Numbered from the stretch's first letter, positions 51,509 through 61,512 are shown. The stretch is 64,000 nt of DNA from an uncultured Opitutia bacterium (GCA_903872505.1 CAIQKV010000074.1:1-64000), one strand, 5' to 3'. Program-made: numbers and translations. The notes: a model not told the origin generated them from the letters alone.

Positions 51509-52164
51509 CCCCGGCCGCCGCCATCGTGGCGGGACTGCGCGCGCAATGCAGCCCGCACAACGTCGAGGGCCAGCGGCGGTTTGGCATCACCCCGAAAACG
51601 GAACAGCTGGGCCTGCCGCTGCCGGTCCTGCGCGGCATCGCCCGGGAGCACCGGCGCAACCATGCGCTGGCGCTCGCGCTGTGGGACACGCGCGTGCACG
51701 ATGCCCGCCTGATCGCGGCGTTCATGGACGACCCGAAGCAGGTCACGCGCGGCCAGATGGAGGCATGGGCGCGGGATTTTGACACCTGGGCGATTGTGGA
51801 CGGGGTGTGCTGCACGTTGTTCAATCGTACCCCGTTCGCGGAGGAAAAGGCCTACGCGTGGAGCAAGCGCCGGCCGGAGTTCACCAAGCGTGCCGGTTTT
51901 GTCCTGATGGCGGGCATGGTTGTGCACCGGAAGGAACTGCCCGACGCCACCTTCCTCGCCTTCCTGCCGGTCCTGCGCCGGGAAGCGACCGATGAGCGGC
52001 ATTACGTGAAGAAAGGGGTCAACTGGGCACTCCGGCAGATCGGCAAGCGCAACCCCCGCCTGCGCCGCGCCGCCATCGCCGAGGCCAAGCGGATTAAAAA
52101 GATCGATTCCCCCGCAGCCCGCTGGATCGCAGCCGACGCACTGCGGGAACTGACGAAGCCCTAG
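51505..52164 (+). CDS. AlkD-like DNA alkylation repair protein (HEAT-repeat glycosylase type)
   Basis: 219 residues, all helical. Pattern RFGITPKTEQLGLPLPVLRGIARE, then HALALALWDTRVHDARLIAAFMDDP (the AlkD 'WxxxxHExRxlA' area) and DTWAIVDGVCCTLFNRTPF, RRPEFTKRAGFVLMAGMVVH match AlkD. Acts on alkylated purines. Starts at ATG 51505, overlapping DAHP synthase by 4 bp (ATGA). Convergent with the ankyrin gene. Confidence 0.85.
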   Translation: MTPAAAIVAGLRAQCSPHNVEGQRRFGITPKTEQLGLPLPVLRGIAREHRRNHALALALWDTRVHDARLIAAFMDDPKQVTRGQMEAWARDFDTWAIVDGVCCTLFNRTPFAEEKAYAWSKRRPEFTKRAGFVLMAGMVVHRKELPDATFLAFLPVLRREATDERHYVKKGVNWALRQIGKRNPRLRRAAIAEAKRIKKIDSPAARWIAADALRELTKP

Positions 52165-52179
52165 GACCGTAACTCATCT

Positions 52180-52968
52180 TCAATGGACGTTGACTACATC
52201 TATGCCTTTACTCTGCAGCTTCTCTACTAATTTTTCCCGCCATCTAGTCCCTTCAGGTAGCGTACGACCAACAGACAAGTTAATGAAATAAACGACGGTA
52301 TTTCCCCACCTATTCTTGATTGTTGGGTCGGCCCCCTCCTCAAGCATCACATACGCTAACTCATACTCATTTATGGCAGCTGCTTGCATGAACGCTGTCA
52401 TGCCATCGCAGTCTTGCCAATTCAAGTTGGTGCCAGCCTGAATCAATACCTTGGCATTCTCGGACCTCATCGAGAACATAGCGGAAAAAATTGGCGTATG
52501 CGACCGCGTAGAGTTCACGAGACTTGGATTTCCACCGTGCTTTAGCATCGCTCTTAGAAACCAAGAGTCTTCTAGCATCGCTGCTAGCGACATGGCGGAA
52601 TTGCCGGCTCCGGCTCCGATCTCATCCAACTCGCTACCTTCTGCCAGTTGGAGATTTGGATCGGCGCCATTCTCAAGCAGAAATTGGACGCTTGGTTTGT
52701 TGCGCTGCAACACAGCCCAAATCAGGTATGTCATCCCGTAGTTGCCTCGCGCGTTTACATTCACTCCCGCGGCGAGACTCCGGCTCATCGCGAGCGTGTT
52801 TCCGTCTGCCGCAGCTTCGGCAAGTTTGCGCTGATTCGGATCAGGAAAAAATGTACCTGTGGGAGCGCTTCCCGGCATCTGACAAGAGGCAAGTAAACAG
52901 GCCGAGACAGCACAAATCAGGTAGTGCCGCCAATGGTTAGACCAGACACCTTGTATTTTATGCGTCAC
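52180..52968 (-). CDS. Ankyrin-repeat lipoprotein
   Basis: 262 residues with a lipoprotein signal (CAVSACLLASC; lipobox L-A-S-C, modified Cys near residue 29). Then ankyrin-type repeats: ~47-80 (RKLAEAAADGNTLAMSRSLAAGVNVNARG), ~81-110 (FLLENGADPNLQLAEG), and further TPIFSAMFSMRSENAKVLIQAG and TAFMQAAAINEYELAYVMLEEGADP. GC content is markedly lower than its neighbours (many A/T-ending codons), so it may be a recent arrival. Role unknown; probably membrane-anchored at the periplasmic face. Confidence 0.8.
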   Translation of the reverse strand: MTHKIQGVWSNHWRHYLICAVSACLLASCQMPGSAPTGTFFPDPNQRKLAEAAADGNTLAMSRSLAAGVNVNARGNYGMTYLIWAVLQRNKPSVQFLLENGADPNLQLAEGSELDEIGAGAGNSAMSLAAMLEDSWFLRAMLKHGGNPSLVNSTRSHTPIFSAMFSMRSENAKVLIQAGTNLNWQDCDGMTAFMQAAAINEYELAYVMLEEGADPTIKNRWGNTVVYFINLSVGRTLPEGTRWREKLVEKLQSKGIDVVNVH

Positions 52969-52999
52969 GTTTGAAGCGATCGATACGCGGTCGGAGTCT

Positions 53000-53029
53000 T
53001 TGCGGCCTTTGTGCTCTTTGCGGTAAAAA

Positions 53030-53032
<3 letters not shown>
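53000..53032. repeat. Partial copy of the CACAGAG/CTTTGTG dispersed element
   Basis: tctttgcggcctttgtgctctttgcggtaaaaatc between the ankyrin and rlmN genes resembles half of the inverted repeat at 12909-12999 (CTCTGTGGTT end). Only one arm is seen. Confidence 0.4.
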
Positions 53033-54121
<1,089 letters not shown>

Positions 54122-54206
54122 CCCGCGGACATAGGCGCTGGGCGGGGAAATGACAGTTTTTTCCTTGGGCGGTTGCCTCCCGCTGAATGCCACGTTTGCT
54201 GTCGGC

Positions 54207-55184
54207 ATGAACTACCGCGCCCTCGGCTCGAGCGACGTCAAGGTCTCGGAAATCAGCCTGGGCTGCTGGACGATGGGCGGGCTCAACTGGGTCAACGGCA
54301 CGCCCAACGGCTGGGCGAACGTGAACGAGGACGAGGTCGCCGCCGCCATCAAGCGCGCGGTCGACGCCGGGGTGAACCACTTCGACAACGCCGACGTGTA
54401 CGGCAACGGGAAGGCCGAACGGATGCTGGCCCGCGTGCTCAAAAAGCTCGGGCTCAAGTCCACCGATTTCATCATCGCGACCAAGGTCGGCCACTTTCCC
54501 GGCACGGCCGAGCACGCCTACGACCCGCTGCACATCCGCCACCAGTGCGAGCAGTCGCTCAAGAACCTCGGGCGCGAATACATCGACGTCTACTACCTGC
54601 ATCACGGCGACTTCGGCCCCAACGCCGAGTGGCTGCCCGGCGCGGCGGCCACGCTCGACGCGCTGGTGGCCGAGGGAAAAATCCGGCTGAAGGGACAGAG
54701 CGCCTACAGCGACGGGCATTTTGCGCGCGCGGTGCCGGTCGTGAAGCCGGCGGTGCTGCAGTCGTGGGCCAACGCGCTGGCGCCCGATTTTCTCCGGCCC
54801 GGCGGCGTGGTGCCGAAACTGCTCGCCGAGCACCGGATGTCGTTCGTCGCGTTCAGCCCGCTCGCGCAGGGGCTGCTGCTCGACAAGTTCGATCCGGAGA
54901 AGCCGCCGCAGTTCGAGGAAGGCGACCACCGCCGGAACAGCGGGCGGTTCATCCCGGAGAAGCTGCGCGCGCTGAAGCCCAAGCTGGCGAAGCTCCAGGC
55001 GCGCTTCGGCGCGACGACGGAGGATCTGGCCGCGGTCGCGCAGCGCTACGTGCTCAACCATCCGAACGTGGCGTGCGTCATCCCGGGGTTCCGCAACGAG
55101 CGCCAGGTGGCGTGCAACCTCGCCGCCGTCGGCCGCGAGCTGAGCGTGGCGGACATGAAATTCCTCGAGCAATCGCTGGCCTGA
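54207..55184 (+). CDS. Aldo/keto reductase
   Basis: 325 residues. TIM-barrel AKR with the catalytic tetrad visible: Asp/Tyr in HFDNADVYGNGKAE, Lys in IATKVGHFPG, His in YYLHHGDFGP. The C-terminal IPGFRNERQVACNL resembles the NADPH loop of AKR5/12-type members. NADPH-dependent reduction of aldehydes or sugars. Divergent from rlmN with start codons close together; epimerase 7 bp downstream. Confidence 0.92.
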   Translation: MNYRALGSSDVKVSEISLGCWTMGGLNWVNGTPNGWANVNEDEVAAAIKRAVDAGVNHFDNADVYGNGKAERMLARVLKKLGLKSTDFIIATKVGHFPGTAEHAYDPLHIRHQCEQSLKNLGREYIDVYYLHHGDFGPNAEWLPGAAATLDALVAEGKIRLKGQSAYSDGHFARAVPVVKPAVLQSWANALAPDFLRPGGVVPKLLAEHRMSFVAFSPLAQGLLLDKFDPEKPPQFEEGDHRRNSGRFIPEKLRALKPKLAKLQARFGATTEDLAAVAQRYVLNHPNVACVIPGFRNERQVACNLAAVGRELSVADMKFLEQSLA

Positions 55185-55191
55185 TTTTCCC

Positions 55192-56106
55192 ATGAAGAAA
55201 GTGGTCATCGCAGGGGGAGCCGGATTCCTGGGCCGCGCCCTGGCGCACTCCCTGGCGCGGGACGGCTGGGAGGTGGTCATCCTCTCCCGACGGCCGGCGC
55301 CGGCGGACGGGAGCATCCGGACCGCAGTCTGGGACGGAAAAAACGCCGGCGCCTGGGCCGCCGAGTTGGACGGGGCGGCGGCCGTGGTGAACCTGGCCGG
55401 GCGCAGCGTGGCCTGCATCCACACGCCGGAGAACCGGCGGGAGATCGTCGACTCGCGGGTGAACTCGGTGCGCGCCATCGACCAGGCCTGCCGGCAGTGC
55501 AAGCAGCCGCCATCTGTGCTGGTCCAGGCGGCGTCACTGGCCATCTACGGCGACCCGGACGACCGGATCTGCGACGAGACCGCGCCGCATGGCACCGGTT
55601 TTTCCGTGGAGGTGTGCGAGGCGTGGGAAGGGGCGTTCTTTGCTGGCGTGGCGGCCGGCGAGGCGCGGCGCGTGGCGCTGCGGATCGGGTTTGTCCTCGG
55701 GCGCGACGGTGGGGCGCTCAAGCCGCTGGCCAATCTCGCCCGCTGGTTTCTCGGCGGCGCGGCCGGCAGCGGCCGGCAATACATCAGCTGGGTGCACATC
55801 GATGACTTCTCCGCCATGTGCCGCTGGGCGATCGAAAACCCGCAGGCGCAGGGCGCCTACAACGCCACCGGTCCGGCGCCTGCGACCAACGCAGAATTCA
55901 TGCGCGCGCTGCGCGCCACTCTCGGCCGGCCGTGGGCTCCGCCCACCCCGGCCTGGGCGGTGAAGCTCGGGGCGAGGTTTATCATTCGCGCCGACCCCGA
56001 CCTCGCGCTGGGCGGCCGGCGCTGCGTGCCGCGCCGGTTATTGGACGAGGGTTTTGCCTTCCGACACACCGACCTCGGCGCGTCGCTGCGCGAGCTGCTG
56101 GTGTAA
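55192..56106 (+). CDS. TIGR01777-family epimerase (SDR, YfcH-like)
   Basis: 304 residues. N-terminal Rossmann GGAGFLGRALAHSLARDG (GxxGFxG), then GAAAVVNLAGRSVAC, and the C-terminal pattern with ARWFLGGAAGSGRQYISWVHIDDFSAM typical of the TIGR01777 group; the YxxxK pair is degenerate (LAIYGDP). Function in most organisms unknown; sugar-nucleotide epimerase-like. Follows the AKR gene by 7 bp, so operon. Confidence 0.88.
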   Translation: MKKVVIAGGAGFLGRALAHSLARDGWEVVILSRRPAPADGSIRTAVWDGKNAGAWAAELDGAAAVVNLAGRSVACIHTPENRREIVDSRVNSVRAIDQACRQCKQPPSVLVQAASLAIYGDPDDRICDETAPHGTGFSVEVCEAWEGAFFAGVAAGEARRVALRIGFVLGRDGGALKPLANLARWFLGGAAGSGRQYISWVHIDDFSAMCRWAIENPQAQGAYNATGPAPATNAEFMRALRATLGRPWAPPTPAWAVKLGARFIIRADPDLALGGRRCVPRRLLDEGFAFRHTDLGASLRELLV

Positions 56107-56122
56107 GCGCTAGCGTTCAATT

Positions 56123-56178
56123 GTAGCTACGAGCGTAAGCGAGTGGAAGAAGCACCACTCGCTCACGCTCGTAGCTAC
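56123..56178. repeat. Dispersed palindrome (GTAGCTACGAGCG family), possible bidirectional terminator
   Basis: Two 24-bp arms, 56123-56146 and 56155-56178, pair with a single mismatch around an 8-nt loop (AAGAAGCA). It lies between convergent genes, where the hairpin could also end transcription. Confidence 0.85.
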
Positions 56179-56201
56179 CCAGTCACCAAGCCCAGGAGGT
56201 A

Positions 56202-57572
56202 TCAGAAGAACGTGTAGTACTTTCCGGCGGCCATCCGGGAAATCAGCAGCGCCAGTTCCATCGCGTGGTAGTCACCCCACATGGAAGACTCGCCGCACGG
56301 GACCTTGCGGCCCTTCGGGATGTAATCCCAGCCGTTCGGCCGGTGATACACGCTGTGCAGCAGCAGGCCCTGGTGCTTCGGGTCGGTGGAGAGATAAGGC
56401 TCGGCGAAGAGCGTGTTCGCGACGGTCAGACCCGCCTGCAGGTATTTTTTCCCCGCGGCCTTATCGCCGTGGGCCGCCAGCCAGTTGCCGAGGCGGATGA
56501 AGCCCTGGGCGGCGATCGCGGCGGCGGAGCTGTCCACCGGCTCGTAGTCGTTGAACGGATCGGCGGGCCGTGCCTGATAGTTGCCGAGCGCGTGGGTGTG
56601 CATCGCGCCGGTGTCCCAGTACGGGATGCCGTCCTTCGCCGAGTAGCCGTCGAGGTAGTAATCGCTCGTGGCGCGGGCGGTCTTGACGAAAAGGTCGGTC
56701 ACCGCGCGGCGGCCGCCGGCGGCGTCGAGGCTGGCGCCCGGGACGGTGTCGAGAAACTCCAACTGCTCGGCGTAGCCGCAGATGATCCAGGCGGCGCCGC
56801 GCGTCCAGGTGGTGAAGGGCGAGAAACCCTGCTGGCTCGACGGGCAGCGGTAGTTGCCGTCGTTGCGGTTGAAGATGGACTCGTGGGCGACGCGGCCGCG
56901 CACGTCGTAGGCGTCGCGCCCCTCGCCGAAGTAGACATTGAAGCGCGCGGTGGTCTTGGCGTGCTCGAGCGAGCGGTGGAGCAGGTTGGTGGGCTTGTCG
57001 CCCTCGCCCATCAGCACGTGGCCCAGTTGGTGGGCGACGGAGAGCGAGCGCATCGAGCGGATCGTGTCGGCGAAGAGCGAGTGCGGGCCGTTGAAGGAAT
57101 AGACGTAGCCCGTGCCGTAGGCGGTGGTCGAGAACCGGGCCGCCTGGACAGCGCCGGAGACCTTGAGCGCGAGCTCGGTGAAGTTGAGCTCATCCTGGTT
57201 GAAGGGGATCTTCCCCTCGAGCATCAGGCGGCGCTGGTTGCCGTAGGTGGAGACGTTGTTGAAGCCGTGGTCGTGCACGCCGATGTGCGAGACGTGCGAG
57301 GCCATGAGCTTGACGGTCTTTTCGCGGCCGAGCCGGAGCGACGCGGTGTCGCCGGTGGCGTCGAAGTGGAGGAACGCCAGGCCGAACTGGAAGCCCTGGG
57401 TCCACTCGGTCCAGCCGCGCGAGGTGTAGCGGCCGCGCACGGTGAAGACCGGCGTGCCCTTCGCGGGGTCCCACGCCGCGTCGAGGGCATGGATCTTCTG
57501 GCCCGCGAGGTCGAACACGCGGGAGACTTTTTTCTGGAGCCGGGCCGGGGTGAGCGAGACGTCGATTTTCAT
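56202..57572 (-). CDS. GH88/GH105-like unsaturated glucuronyl hydrolase
   Basis: 456 residues without signal peptide. All-alpha (alpha/alpha)6 toroid. Pattern HDHGFNNVSTYGNQRRL, GHVLMGEGDKPTNLLHRSLEHA, FTTWTRGAAWIICGYAEQLEFL, IPYWDTGAMHTHALGNYQARPADPFNDYEPVDSSAAAIAAQGFIRLGNWL and HRPNGWDYIPKGRKVPCGESSMWGDYHAMEL match GH88 (D/W rich, WGDYHxxEL), hydrolysing unsaturated uronic acid oligosaccharides from polysaccharide lyases. The ATG at 57572 gives MKIDVSLTPARL. The 212 bp upstream contain a dispersed palindrome. Confidence 0.85.
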   Translation of the reverse strand: MKIDVSLTPARLQKKVSRVFDLAGQKIHALDAAWDPAKGTPVFTVRGRYTSRGWTEWTQGFQFGLAFLHFDATGDTASLRLGREKTVKLMASHVSHIGVHDHGFNNVSTYGNQRRLMLEGKIPFNQDELNFTELALKVSGAVQAARFSTTAYGTGYVYSFNGPHSLFADTIRSMRSLSVAHQLGHVLMGEGDKPTNLLHRSLEHAKTTARFNVYFGEGRDAYDVRGRVAHESIFNRNDGNYRCPSSQQGFSPFTTWTRGAAWIICGYAEQLEFLDTVPGASLDAAGGRRAVTDLFVKTARATSDYYLDGYSAKDGIPYWDTGAMHTHALGNYQARPADPFNDYEPVDSSAAAIAAQGFIRLGNWLAAHGDKAAGKKYLQAGLTVANTLFAEPYLSTDPKHQGLLLHSVYHRPNGWDYIPKGRKVPCGESSMWGDYHAMELALLISRMAAGKYYTFF

Positions 57573-57636
57573 GGCAGCTGCCGGGACGTTGCCGCCCCGC
57601 CGCCGGCAAAACAAGGGCGAACTCCGCGTGCCACTT

Positions 57637-57724
57637 GTCATCACGAGGCGCGCGAAACGCGCCGTGGTGATCCATCCGGATGGATTGCCGCGTCGTCCCG
57701 TAAAACGGAACTCCTCGCAATGAC
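57637..57724. repeat. Dispersed palindromic element (GTCATTGCGAGG family)
   Basis: On the minus strand it opens GTCATTGCGAGGAG and contains CGACGCGGCAATCCAT, then closes with CCTCGTGATGAC: the common bacterial interspersed palindrome. Internal arms (GGCGCGCGAAACGCGCC, GGATGGATC/GATCCATCC) form smaller hairpins. It sits between the GH88-like gene and marC. Confidence 0.8.
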
Positions 57725-57784
57725 AAACGAAGGATTGTCCGGCGCGGGCTTGCGGTCGGCGTCCGCGCCGGAGAGATTACCACC

Positions 57785-58366
57785 ATGGCTGGCATGACCG
57801 AAAACTTCCTGAAGGCGTTCATCCCGCTCTTTGTGGCGATCGACCCGATCGGCCTGGCCGCGGTCTTTCTCGCGATGAGCGTGGGCGTGCCGGAGGTGCG
57901 GCGGAAGAAGATCGCGACCCAGGCGACGTGGACCGGCGGCCTGGTGGCGCTGCTGTTTCTCTTTCTGGGCCAGACGATTTTTACCGCGCTCGGGATCACT
58001 CCGGGCGACTTCCAGATCGCGGGCGGCCTCATCCTTTTCATCATCGCTGCGCGGGATATCATCCTCTCGTCGGTGGTCGAGCCGGCCAAGCTGGCCGATG
58101 ACTTCGGGGTGGTGCCGCTGGGCATGCCGCTGATCGCCGGGCCCGCGTCGATCACCACGCTGATCCTCCTCGCGGAGACACTGGGCATCCGGGTCACGCT
58201 GCTGGCGCTGGTGGTCAACCTCGTGCTCGTGGTACTCGCCTTTGCCTACAGCGGCTGGCTGGGCCGCAAGCTCGGCGTGAACGGCATGCGGGCGCTCTCC
58301 AAGATCGTCTCGCTGCTGCTCGCCGCCATCGCGGTGAACATGATCCGCCGCGGTCTGCTGAACTAG
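57785..58366 (+). CDS. MarC-family membrane protein
   Basis: 193 residues, six membrane segments; N-terminal FIPLFVAIDPIGLAAVFLAMS and central GMPLIAGPASITTLILLAE are MarC/UPF0056 signatures (P-x-G-P and AGPA motifs). Function unresolved. Convergent with the phosphotransferase gene, 3 bp between stops. The ATG at 57785 is the first M of MAGMTENFLKAF. Confidence 0.93.
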   Translation: MAGMTENFLKAFIPLFVAIDPIGLAAVFLAMSVGVPEVRRKKIATQATWTGGLVALLFLFLGQTIFTALGITPGDFQIAGGLILFIIAARDIILSSVVEPAKLADDFGVVPLGMPLIAGPASITTLILLAETLGIRVTLLALVVNLVLVVLAFAYSGWLGRKLGVNGMRALSKIVSLLLAAIAVNMIRRGLLN

Positions 58367-58369
58367 CGG

Positions 58370-59314
58370 TTACAGCCGCCCGAGCAGTTCGTCTAAGGTG
58401 AGTTCGAGTGCGGCGATTTTCGCCGGGTTAACCGCCGTGGAGGTGCGATTGAAAGATTGGCCCTGCTCGCCCAGGAAATCGGCGCAAAAAACCGCGGCGT
58501 AGAAATCGACCATTGCACGCTGCTCGGCGCTGGGGTTCAGAAGCGCGAGCCAATGAGCAACATAGTCCGTGTCCGAGCCGGCAGCCAGCAGAGCCATCTG
58601 GGTGAGCCCCACGGTTAGCAGCGGGTCACCAAAACATATCTCATCAACGTCCACTATTCCCGTAAGCCGGCCCTGATGCACAATGACATTCTTGGTGGTG
58701 GTATCGGCGAGGAAGGGAGTTGGCTTCACGCGAGAGAAATAAGCTTCAAAGCGGCGCAGCCACGGCGAAAGGCGATCGACCAGGTCGGCATCAACCACCC
58801 CAGCTGACTTGATGCGCTGACGGCTCCGCTCCAGTGAGGCGGCTACAACCTGCAGCCAGCTTTGGCAGCGGCTTAGTGCAGGATCCTTGTAGGAAAGGGC
58901 GTGCCCAAACCCTGTTGCTTCGGGCAAACGAGAAGTGAGGATTTGCGCATCAACAATCCCCGCGGCCAGGGCGCGCTTACTGTCGTTAGCCAACGTCGCA
59001 TAAACGTTTCCCAGGTCATCGCCGGGAAGGCGTTCCAGGATTACGTGAGGAATGGGTGCCGAAAGGTCGGCATGTAACTGAGCCGGAAGCGGTAATCCGA
59101 GGGGTTGCAGGAGCGACTGCCAATAAACGCCGCCAGCCAAAAACTGCCGGGTGTGAGTCCCAGCCAATCGAGCGACCACGCTTTGTCCATCGGTCAGTTC
59201 CACTTCATAAACGTAGTGGCATAAACCCGTAGGGAATCTTCGCGCGGACACCGATTTGGCGCCGAGAGCCTTCTCCACCAGCAAACAAGCATCCTTTTCG
59301 TTGGGCGCAGTCAT
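58370..59314 (-). CDS. Phosphotransferase/APH-fold protein with altered catalytic loop
   Basis: 314 residues of the aminoglycoside-phosphotransferase/choline-kinase fold. N-lobe: VYEVELTDGQSVVARLAG and ERLPG. The catalytic loop, normally HxDxxxxN, reads FLADTTTKNVIV: Asp and Asn are kept but the His is Leu. The Mg-binding motif is GIVDVDEICFGDP (DxD). Its GC is a little below average. Substrate unknown: small-molecule kinase or hygromycin-like class, not a predicted resistance gene. Confidence 0.8.
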   Translation of the reverse strand: MTAPNEKDACLLVEKALGAKSVSARRFPTGLCHYVYEVELTDGQSVVARLAGTHTRQFLAGGVYWQSLLQPLGLPLPAQLHADLSAPIPHVILERLPGDDLGNVYATLANDSKRALAAGIVDAQILTSRLPEATGFGHALSYKDPALSRCQSWLQVVAASLERSRQRIKSAGVVDADLVDRLSPWLRRFEAYFSRVKPTPFLADTTTKNVIVHQGRLTGIVDVDEICFGDPLLTVGLTQMALLAAGSDTDYVAHWLALLNPSAEQRAMVDFYAAVFCADFLGEQGQSFNRTSTAVNPAKIAALELTLDELLGRL

Positions 59315-59335
59315 TCCTGGCTCACACGGCAGTTG

Positions 59336-60577
59336 CTACCCCCGGAAATTCACCAGCAGGTCGGCGTAGATCTTGGCCGTCGCGACCAGGTCCTTCACGC
59401 TCGCGCGCTCGTCGATGGCGTGCTCGTTCGCGCCGCCGGGCCCGTAGCCGAGCGTCGGGATCTTCAGGTGGTGGGCGAAGAAATGCATGTCGTTGAAGCC
59501 GGACGAGACGCTGAAGCGGGTCGGCGAGCGGCGCACGCGGGTGACGCTTTCGGCCATGGCGGCGAAGAACGGGTTGCGCGGCGCATGGTAGCACGGGTGG
59601 TTGTGGGAGACCTTGGCCACGGTGATGCGGCAGCCGGGGATCCGCTGGGCGGCGGCGGCGAGGAAGGTGCGCAGCTCGCGCTCGGCGGTGGCAACGGTCT
59701 CGGTCGCGATCACGCGGCGGTCGATGGAGAACCGGGCGAGCGAGGGCACGGTGTTGATCTTGCCGCCCTCGCCGGAACTGAAGACCCCGCCGAGGTTGAG
59801 CGTCGGGCTCATGACCTTGCCCTCGGGTGTGGTGAAAGTGCGGCGGGAGAGTTTCCGGTGATGATCCCCGAGGGCGAGGACCAGCGCGGACATTTTTTCC
59901 AGGGCGTTGACGCCATGGCGGGGCATCGAGCCGTGGGCGGCCCGGCCGTGGACCGTGACCTCGAGCCAGACGACGCCGTTGTGGCCGCAGCAGACGGTGC
60001 CGCGGCAGGCGCCCTCCATCACGATGGCGTAGTCCGGGCGGATCGGGGCGTGCTCGACCAGCCAGCCGGTCCCGAGCGCGGAGTCGGTCTCCTCGTCGGC
60101 GGTGAACGACACCTCGACGTTCATCCGCGGCGCGGTGCCGGTCGCACGCAGGGCGCGCAACGCCAGCAGGAGGCTCGAGTGCGAGCCCTTCATGTCGGCG
60201 GTGCCGCGGCCGTAGATCCAGCCGGCCTCCACCCGGCCGCTGAAGGGGTTGCCGTGCCGCCATTGGCCAGAGACAGGCACGACATCGTAGTGGGCGTTGA
60301 AGTGGACGGTCTTGGTCGCACCGCGCACGGCGAGTTTGCCGAGCACGTTGTAGCGGGGAAAGGCCTGCTGTTCCGCCGGCAGGTGACGGCGCATCTCCGC
60401 CCGGGAAATTGGGTAGCGCTTCGTGGCTAGGCCGAGATCGCGGAGCTCGCGCGCCAGCACCGCCGTGATGGCGTCGTAGTGCTCGCCGGGCGGGTTGACG
60501 GTGGGAAAGTTGACCAGCCGGCGGAGCAAGCCGGTCAGGTCGGCGGCATGGCGGTCGAGATAGGCGGAGGGGGACAT
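59336..60577 (-). CDS. M20-family metallopeptidase/deacylase (ArgE/DapE/ACY1 type)
   Basis: 413 residues. Zinc-site motifs: HYDVVPVSG (HxD at ~95), YGRGTADMKGSHS (metal-bridging Asp), FTADEETDS (general-base Glu/metal Glu) and C-terminal LGYGPGGANEHAIDE. Dimerisation domain ~180-300. Removes acyl or amino-acid groups from amides; substrate is not predictable. TauE/SafE follows on the same strand 50 bp downstream. Confidence 0.92.
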   Translation of the reverse strand: MSPSAYLDRHAADLTGLLRRLVNFPTVNPPGEHYDAITAVLARELRDLGLATKRYPISRAEMRRHLPAEQQAFPRYNVLGKLAVRGATKTVHFNAHYDVVPVSGQWRHGNPFSGRVEAGWIYGRGTADMKGSHSSLLLALRALRATGTAPRMNVEVSFTADEETDSALGTGWLVEHAPIRPDYAIVMEGACRGTVCCGHNGVVWLEVTVHGRAAHGSMPRHGVNALEKMSALVLALGDHHRKLSRRTFTTPEGKVMSPTLNLGGVFSSGEGGKINTVPSLARFSIDRRVIATETVATAERELRTFLAAAAQRIPGCRITVAKVSHNHPCYHAPRNPFFAAMAESVTRVRRSPTRFSVSSGFNDMHFFAHHLKIPTLGYGPGGANEHAIDERASVKDLVATAKIYADLLVNFRG

Positions 60578-60630
60578 GACGTTGGCGCCAGCCTACAGGC
60601 CGGGACGCCCCGGCCGAAGCCTAAAGCTGC

Positions 60631-61389
60631 CTAACGGTAATTAATCCACACCAACCTCACAAGTGTAAGCCCCACAACGGTTAAAAATATCGGTCGGATA
60701 AACCGCGCCCCTTTTTTCAACACCATCCTCGAGCCGAGGCGGGCGCCGATAATTTGACCCGCCCCCATGGTGGCGCCCGCGCCGAAATGCACGAGCCCGG
60801 CGTAGGCAAACAGCGCGACCGAGATGAGGTTGCTGGTGAGGTTCATCACCTTGGTGTAACCGGTGGCCTTGGCAAAATTCTGGCCGAGCATGAAAATCAG
60901 CGCGATCGCCCAGAGCGACCCCACGCCCGGCCCGAAGAACCCGTCGTAAAAGCCGAGCCCGAGCCCGAAGACCGTGAAAAACACGTTCTGCCCGAGGCGT
61001 GGGGGCTGATCATGCTCGCCCACGGCGGGCCGGAAGAAGGTGTAGACCAGGATCGCCGCGAGGAGCCACGGGATGAGCCGGCCCAGCAGATGCGAATCCA
61101 TCCGCTGCACCGCCAGCGCCCCGGCCGTCGCCCCGACAAACGTGGCGACGATGCCGACCCGGCAGGCGCGAAAATCCACGAGGCCGCGGCGGACATACTG
61201 CCACGAGGCGGTGAGCGTGCCGCAGGCGGACTGGAATTTGTTCGTGCCGAGGGCGGCGGGCACCGGCAGGCCGAGCGTCAGCAGCAAGGGCAGCGCGATC
61301 AGCCCGCCCCCGCCGGCGATCGAGTCCACCAGCCCGGCCGCGAGGCCGGTGAAAAAGAGCAGCGGGTAGACCCAGGGGGTGAACTCCAT
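60631..61389 (-). CDS. TauE/SafE-family anion transporter (TSUP)
   Basis: 252 residues with ~8 membrane segments. First-helix motif GLAAGLVDSIAGGGGLIALPLLL and the second-half repeat GLGFYDGFFGPGVGSLWA are TauE/SafE signatures (two pseudo-symmetric halves). Exports or imports sulfite, sulfoacetate or similar small organic anions. Start ATG at 61389. Followed by a divergent pdxH 123 bp away. Confidence 0.92.
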   Translation of the reverse strand: MEFTPWVYPLLFFTGLAAGLVDSIAGGGGLIALPLLLTLGLPVPAALGTNKFQSACGTLTASWQYVRRGLVDFRACRVGIVATFVGATAGALAVQRMDSHLLGRLIPWLLAAILVYTFFRPAVGEHDQPPRLGQNVFFTVFGLGLGFYDGFFGPGVGSLWAIALIFMLGQNFAKATGYTKVMNLTSNLISVALFAYAGLVHFGAGATMGAGQIIGARLGSRMVLKKGARFIRPIFLTVVGLTLVRLVWINYR

Positions 61390-61512
61390 CCGGGCAGGAT
61401 CACGGAAAGGCCCGGGAACGGAAGCGCGGAAAATCCACCGGCCCGATTTTCGGGCGCGCGGCCAGATGATTTTTGACAGGGTGGCGGGGCGGGCCCACCG
61501 TGGCGGTGCACG

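Noticed and set aside
58370-59314. Aminoglycoside-resistance gene
   Set aside because: Fold only; the catalytic loop differs and there is no resistance context.
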